From: CAZPQK01 sp964588695
Lineage (GTDB): Bacteria > Krumholzibacteriota > Krumholzibacteriia > WVZY01 > JAKEHA01
Direction of reading: 5' to 3'
DNA length: 64,000 nucleotides
NCBI GenBank assembly: GCA_964588695.1
Contig: CAZPQK010000003.1
Span: 296,888-360,887, forward strand
Shown here: in pieces, positions 59,956 to 64,000 of the stretch
Position numbering within the stretch: the stretch's first letter is position 1
Layout of the letters: every line of letters begins with the position of its first letter
Translations under genes and position numbers: made by a program
The notes under the pieces: generated by a model
The model's input: only the letters and a program-made list of their open reading frames with translations
Databases searched by the model: none
Told to the model about the DNA's origin: nothing

Positions 59956-60942
59956 GTGAAGACACTCGTAGTTGGGTTAGGCTCAATCGGTCGACGTCAT
60001 TTGCACAATTTGTGTTCGCTTGACGACCAGGAGGCCGTACTGGTGCGGTCCGGCAAATCGACGTTACCCGACGACGATCTCGCGGGGTTTCCCACGGAGT
60101 CGGACCTGGCGCAGGCACTGGACCGCCATCGCCCGGATGCGGTGATTGTTTCCAATCCAACAGCGTTGCATCTGCCGGTGGCGTTGGCGGCAGCCGAAGC
60201 TGGTTGCCATTTGTTTCTGGAAAAGCCCGTGTCTCACCGGCTGGATGGGGTGGAAAAGTTGGCGCACGTCGTTGCAGCTAAGTCCGTCTGCGTGTTTGTG
60301 GGGTTTCAGTTTCGATTTCATCCCGGACTGCGGGCAGTTCGGGACTGGCTCGTTCAGGGGGCCATTGGCCGAGTGCTGCATGCGAGCGTGCACTGGGGTG
60401 AGTATCTTCCGGGCTGGCATCCGTGGGAGAATCATCGGGAAGGGTACGCCGCTCGGGCCGATCTAGGCGGTGGAGTCGTGCTAACACTTTGTCACCCGTT
60501 AGATTACCTGCGCTGGCTCGTTGGAGAGGTGAAGACGGTAACCGCGACCACGGCAACCGCGAGCGAAGTAGGTGATGACGTCGAATCCATTGCAGATATC
60601 GGCCTCATATTTGACAACGGGGCGATTGGACATGTTCATCTGGACTATGTGCAGCGGCCGCCATCTCATACACTGCGGATAATCGGCAGCAATGGTACCA
60701 TCCTGTGGGACAACCAGGATGGGGTAGCGCGCATGCAGGTGGTTGGCAAGGCGGAAGAGCGGATCCCGCTGCCGCCGGGCTTCGAACGCAACGTGATGTT
60801 TGTCGACGAAATGCGTCACTTTATCCACTGCGTGCGCAACAACGAAACGCCACGGGTTACTTTACGGGACGGGGTTGCTGCGTTGGAGATCGCGGTCGCA
60901 GCCAAAGAGTCGGCCGCCAACGGACATCAAGTAGAATTGTAG
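59956..60942 (+). CDS. Gfo/Idh/MocA family sugar oxidoreductase
   Basis: A 328-residue NAD(P)-dependent dehydrogenase. The N-terminal Rossmann motif GLGSIGRRH (7-15) and the active-site LEKPVSH (Glu89-Lys90-Pro91) are conserved, and the C-terminal domain has GGGVVLTLCHPLDYLRWLVGEV with the catalytic-region His/Asp. In nonulosonate loci such enzymes oxidise or epimerise sugar nucleotides. The start is GTG; upstream sequence is poor in ribosome-binding signal. The next gene begins 10 bp after the stop. Confidence 0.9.
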   Translation: MKTLVVGLGSIGRRHLHNLCSLDDQEAVLVRSGKSTLPDDDLAGFPTESDLAQALDRHRPDAVIVSNPTALHLPVALAAAEAGCHLFLEKPVSHRLDGVEKLAHVVAAKSVCVFVGFQFRFHPGLRAVRDWLVQGAIGRVLHASVHWGEYLPGWHPWENHREGYAARADLGGGVVLTLCHPLDYLRWLVGEVKTVTATTATASEVGDDVESIADIGLIFDNGAIGHVHLDYVQRPPSHTLRIIGSNGTILWDNQDGVARMQVVGKAEERIPLPPGFERNVMFVDEMRHFIHCVRNNETPRVTLRDGVAALEIAVAAKESAANGHQVEL

Positions 60943-60952
60943 GAAACAAAGA

Positions 60953-61774
60953 GTGGTCGTCGAACAATTTAATTTAAGCGGCAAGACCGCGCTGGTTACT
61001 GGCGGTGCGGGATTGTTGGGTCGCCAGTTTGCACACACTCTTGCCGAAGCCGGCGCAAATGTTGTTGTTGCTGATATTCGCGGTGACGCCGCGGAAGAAG
61101 TGGCCAACAGCATTCATCGCGAACTCGACGGCAACGCGTTAGGTATCGCGACCGATGTTACCGACAAGGCGTCGGTCGATGACACTGTTGGACGCGCGGT
61201 GAACGTATTCGGTGGTTTGGATATCCTGGTAAACAACGCAGCACTTGACCCCAAGTTCGACCAGGCCAACGCCGACCAACACACCAATGCTTTCGAAGAT
61301 TTTCCGTTGGAGGAGTGGCAACGTGGGCTGGATGTGGATCTTACCGGGCTGTTTCTGTGCGCACAGGCAGCGTCCAAGCCGATGTTGGCAAGAGGCAGCG
61401 GCAGGATTGTGAACCTGTGTTCCACCTATGGGCTGGTCGGACCCGATCAGCGGCTCTACCAACGCGACGACGATAACCCGCAAACGTTCAAGCCGGTCAT
61501 TTACTCAGTGACCAAGAGCGCTGTGTTGGGGCTCACTCGTTATCTAGCCGCATATTGGGGCGACAGGGGGATTCGTGTAAATGCGCTCACGCCCGGGGGT
61601 GTTTACGTCGACCATGACGCCGAGTTTGTTAAGCGTTACAGCGCACGCACGCCGCTGAGACGAATGGCTGATCGTTCGGAGTACAGTGGCGCATTGTTGT
61701 ATCTGGTCTCGGATGCGTCGTCATACATGACCGGATCGAACCTGATCGTCGATGGAGGATGGACCGCATGGTAG
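60953..61774 (+). CDS. Short-chain dehydrogenase/reductase, PtmA-like
   Basis: A 273-residue SDR enzyme. The cofactor motif TGGAGLLG (16-23), NNAA (94-97), catalytic Ser157 (NLCSTYG), Tyr184 and Lys188 (YSVTKSAVLG) are all present. The C-terminal DRSEYSGALLYLVSDASSYMTGSNLIVDGGWTAW is typical of SDRs. Genes like it (PtmA in Campylobacter) occur beside CMP-nonulosonate synthetase genes for legionaminate-type sugars. The start is GTG. It overlaps the next gene by 16 bp. Confidence 0.9.
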   Translation: MVVEQFNLSGKTALVTGGAGLLGRQFAHTLAEAGANVVVADIRGDAAEEVANSIHRELDGNALGIATDVTDKASVDDTVGRAVNVFGGLDILVNNAALDPKFDQANADQHTNAFEDFPLEEWQRGLDVDLTGLFLCAQAASKPMLARGSGRIVNLCSTYGLVGPDQRLYQRDDDNPQTFKPVIYSVTKSAVLGLTRYLAAYWGDRGIRVNALTPGGVYVDHDAEFVKRYSARTPLRRMADRSEYSGALLYLVSDASSYMTGSNLIVDGGWTAW

Positions 61775-63015
61775 CCGCCGCTCCCAAAGTCCTTGCGGTG
61801 ATTCAAGCCCGCGGTGGTTCCAAGGGAATTGAGGGCAAAAACATTCGGGATTTTGCCGGCCATCCGTTAATTGCATACAGCATCGCGGCGGCGCAAGCGG
61901 CAAAGGGCGTTGATCGCGTGATCGTATCGACCGACGACGAGCGCATTGCGCGCGTGGCTCGCGCCTACGGAGCGGAGGTTCCGTTCCTGCGCCCGCCACA
62001 ATTCGCAGGCGACGACGCCGTCGACTTTGACTTGTTCGCGCATGCATTGGAATGGCTGGCCACCAACGAAGACTACATCCCGGATCTGGTTGTACAACTG
62101 CGCCCAACATCGCCGCTACGCCCGGTTGGTTTGATCGACGCCGGCATAACGCTTATACAAACCGATTCCAATGCGACTTGTGTGCGAGGTGTGACCTGTC
62201 CGCGCGAAAACCCTTTCAAAATGTGGCGTCCGGATGGCAACTACCTGCGGCCGCTGCTCGGCGATGAGTTTGACGAACCCTATAACATGCCGAGACAGAA
62301 GTTGCCCGAGACGGTTTGGCAAACCGGTCACATCGATGTGATTCGGCGCGAGACGATCATTCGTGATCGGACATTGACCGGCGATCGAGTTCTTCCCCTC
62401 ACGGTGGATGCTAACTACTGCATCGACATCGACACGCTACAAGATTGGGAACAAGGCGAGTGGTTGTTGCGAAATGGTGGGGTTCGAGTGGATATGCCCG
62501 CCGGCGGGTATTGGCCGGAGTCGCCTGCGCTTGTGGTCTTTGACTTTGACGGCGTGATGACCGACAACAAAGTGTATCTGTCGCAGTCGGGAGAAGAGTC
62601 GGTTCGTTGTGACCGCGGTGATGGAATGGGAATAGAGATGTTACGCGATGCCGGAGTGGTGGCGGTAGTGTTGTCGAAAGAACAGAACCCGGTGGTGACC
62701 GCCCGGGCGACCAAACTTGGTATGGAATGTTGGCAAGGGGTCGACGACAAGTGGCCTCTGTTGGAACAAAAGCTTCGTCAGCGCGGTATCCGTCGCGAAG
62801 ACGTAGTCTATGTCGGTAACGACGTGAATGACTTGCAATGCATGGAACAGGTGGGGTGTGGTGTTGCTGTTGCCGACGCCGTGCCCGAAGTATTGGCGGC
62901 GGCGGACGTCGTTTTGTCAAAGCAAGGTGGCCAGGGAGCGGTGCGTGAAGTATGCGACCGGATTCGAGCCATCGCCATAACCCTACGGGAGGGGAACAAT
63001 GCCTCGAACGGTTAG
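61759..63015 (+). CDS. CMP-nonulosonate (acylneuraminate) cytidylyltransferase fused to a HAD phosphatase
   Basis: A 418-residue fusion. Residues ~8-235 are an acylneuraminate cytidylyltransferase: IQARGGSKGIEGKNIRDFAGHPLIAYSI is the CTP-binding signature, with STDDERIA, LRPTSPLR and ANYCIDIDT later. Residues ~256-415 are a KDO-8-phosphate-phosphatase-like HAD domain (VVFDFDGVMTDN with Asp262/Asp264, LSKEQNP, GNDVNDLQCM). The fusion would activate a nonulosonate with CTP and dephosphorylate the NeuB product (sialic acid 9-phosphate type) in one protein, as in animal CMAS. An alternative ATG lies at 61768. Overlaps the next gene by 17 bp. Confidence 0.93.
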   Translation: MDRMVAAAPKVLAVIQARGGSKGIEGKNIRDFAGHPLIAYSIAAAQAAKGVDRVIVSTDDERIARVARAYGAEVPFLRPPQFAGDDAVDFDLFAHALEWLATNEDYIPDLVVQLRPTSPLRPVGLIDAGITLIQTDSNATCVRGVTCPRENPFKMWRPDGNYLRPLLGDEFDEPYNMPRQKLPETVWQTGHIDVIRRETIIRDRTLTGDRVLPLTVDANYCIDIDTLQDWEQGEWLLRNGGVRVDMPAGGYWPESPALVVFDFDGVMTDNKVYLSQSGEESVRCDRGDGMGIEMLRDAGVVAVVLSKEQNPVVTARATKLGMECWQGVDDKWPLLEQKLRQRGIRREDVVYVGNDVNDLQCMEQVGCGVAVADAVPEVLAAADVVLSKQGGQGAVREVCDRIRAIAITLREGNNASNG

Positions 63016-63913
63016 TGTTGGTGACCGCCTGGTCGGCGAAGATCGCCCGGTGTACCTGGTCGCCGAGATAGGCATCAATCACAACGGCGACATGGACGTC
63101 GCCAAAAAGCTCATCGATATATCTGCCGCCGCCGGTTTTGACGCGGTGAAGTTCCAAAAGCGGACGCCGGAGATTTGCGTTCCGCAGGAACAACGCGCGC
63201 AGATGCGCGAGACGCCTTGGGGCTACATCAGCTACATGGAGTACCGAGAAAAGGTTGAATTTGGCAAAGACGAGTACGACGAAATTAACCGTTACTGCAA
63301 AGCCAAGGGTATCGATTGGTTCGCGTCGGCTTGGGATGAGCCGTCGGTTGACTTTATGGAACAGTACGATCCGCCGTGCTACAAGATCCCTTCGGCGGCC
63401 CTTACCGACGCCGAATTGCTGCACTATCACCGGGAAACCGGCCGTACCATCGTGCTGTCGACCGGGATGTCGTCGATCGAGCAAATCCAGATGGCCGCTG
63501 AAATCATTGGTCACGATCGCTTGATCGTGTTGCATTGCAACGGCACGTATCCCTGTCCGCCGGAACAGCTGAACCTGAACACGATCCATACGCTTAAAGA
63601 CATTTTCCCGTGTCCGATTGGCTACTCCGGGCACGAGGTCGGACTGCCCACGACGGTGGCGGCTGTTGCCATGGGCGCGTGTTTCATCGAGCGCCACATC
63701 ACGCTGGATCGCGCGATGTGGGGAAGCGATCAGGCCGCGTCGATCGAGCCGCAGGGTGTTGAGCGTCTAGGAAAATATATTCGTGTCGTCGAGCAGGCGA
63801 TGGGTGACGGGATCAAAAGGATTTACGAAACCGAAGAGAAAGCCAAGACCCGTTTGCGTCGCAAAGACACCCTGCTGGAGTACAAACAAAAGCAGAAAGC
63901 AGCTCAAGGATAG
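62999..63913 (+). CDS. NeuB-family nonulosonate (sialic acid/legionaminate-type) synthase without SAF domain
   Basis: A 304-residue synthase that condenses phosphoenolpyruvate with an N-acetylmannosamine-type sugar to give a nine-carbon nonulosonate. It carries VAEIGINHNGDMDVAKKLID, AVKFQKRTPE and the metal/substrate residues in the later HCNGTYPCPPEQLNLNTI and GYSGHEVGLPT. NeuB proteins normally have about 340-350 residues including a C-terminal SAF (antifreeze-like) domain; this one stops after RRKDTLLEYKQKQKAAQG, so that domain is absent. The ATG follows GGGAGGGGAAC inside the previous gene. A strong terminator ends the operon. Confidence 0.93.
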   Translation: MPRTVSVGDRLVGEDRPVYLVAEIGINHNGDMDVAKKLIDISAAAGFDAVKFQKRTPEICVPQEQRAQMRETPWGYISYMEYREKVEFGKDEYDEINRYCKAKGIDWFASAWDEPSVDFMEQYDPPCYKIPSAALTDAELLHYHRETGRTIVLSTGMSSIEQIQMAAEIIGHDRLIVLHCNGTYPCPPEQLNLNTIHTLKDIFPCPIGYSGHEVGLPTTVAAVAMGACFIERHITLDRAMWGSDQAASIEPQGVERLGKYIRVVEQAMGDGIKRIYETEEKAKTRLRRKDTLLEYKQKQKAAQG

Positions 63914-63934
63914 AAGCGTTGCCAGTCGACATAC

Positions 63935-63972
63935 AAAACGGCCGCCCGTCATGTGACAGGCGGCCGTTTTTT
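63935..63972 (+). terminator. Strong terminator of the nonulosonate operon
   Basis: AAAACGGCCGCC and GGCGGCCGTTTT form a perfect 12-bp stem with a 12-nt loop, followed by two more Ts. Confidence 0.92.
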
Positions 63973-64000
63973 CTGCCTGGCCTGATCAGACTACGTGGGC

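Noticed and set aside
62411..63697. A 428-codon open frame antisense to the nonulosonate synthase and synthetase genes
   Set aside because: It covers two well-identified genes on the opposite strand and has no homologous features or ribosome-binding site.
1..64000. tRNA, rRNA, CRISPR array, prophage, insertion sequence or toxin-antitoxin pair
   Set aside because: I looked for cloverleaf ends, repeat-spacer spacing, transposase or integrase motifs and paired small genes, and found none that could be supported.

Overview
The window is a moderately GC-rich stretch of bacterial chromosome with about 52 protein-coding genes. I see no rRNA, tRNA, CRISPR array, prophage or insertion sequence. The organism has an outer membrane: there is a TonB-dependent receptor, a complete TonB/ExbB/ExbD energising operon, lipoproteins and many exported proteins. 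Two secreted proteins end in a type IX secretion (Por) sorting domain with the YPNPFNP signature, which points to the Fibrobacterota-Chlorobiota-Bacteroidota (FCB) group or one of its uncultivated sister phyla. The phylum assignment is an inference.

Layout. 1-2.5 kb: end of an unknown gene, a nitronate monooxygenase and a sulfotransferase. 2.5-9.9 kb: mostly exported proteins (M64 metallopeptidase, S9 serine peptidase, DNRLRE protein, Ig-like protein, propeller-like protein). 10-14 kb: purF followed by a KefF/G-like quinone reductase and a KefC-like antiporter. 14-22.3 kb: a PhoD-like protein that lacks the family's catalytic residues, coupled to a PAP2 phosphatase; then a chalcone-isomerase-like protein, amidohydrolase, flavin monooxygenase, DUF937 protein, RDD membrane protein and a lipoprotein. 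22.5-25.9 kb: the fused B12 mutase IcmF. 26-32.2 kb: an unknown exported protein, a T9SS cargo and a large TonB-dependent receptor. 32.5-37.8 kb: DUF3450, TtpC-like ExbB, ExbB, ExbD, TonB and a TPR protein in one operon. 37.9-41.8 kb: a MATE exporter and two tandem paralogous six-bladed propellers. 41.9-49.7 kb: a tightly packed run of GNAT, DUF885 peptidase, geranylgeranyl-reductase-like flavoprotein, DinB and SGNH hydrolase, followed by an LVIVD/T9SS protein with its own promoter. 49.9-53.1 kb: pilT and a MshEN/receiver-like/DUF4388 protein. 53.2-57.7 kb: TauE/SafE permease, DUF4197, ICMT-like methyltransferase, lipoprotein and an esterase-TPR protein. 57.8-63.9 kb: a surface-glycan locus (GT-B-like transferase, PhyH oxygenase, Gfo/Idh/MocA, SDR, CMP-nonulosonate synthetase fused to a HAD phosphatase, and a NeuB lacking the SAF domain), most likely making a sialic-acid-like nonulosonate.

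The clearest functional units are the TonB2-type operon, which would energise the divergently transcribed receptor beside it, and the nonulosonate operon. The most unusual observations are the PhoD pseudoenzyme, a short C-terminal motif shared by two unrelated exported proteins, a palindromic repeat found once between genes and once inside a coding region, the MshEN/pseudo-receiver/DUF4388 protein beside pilT, and the CMP-synthetase/HAD fusion next to a SAF-less NeuB. I found no clearly new multi-gene defence or mobile system.
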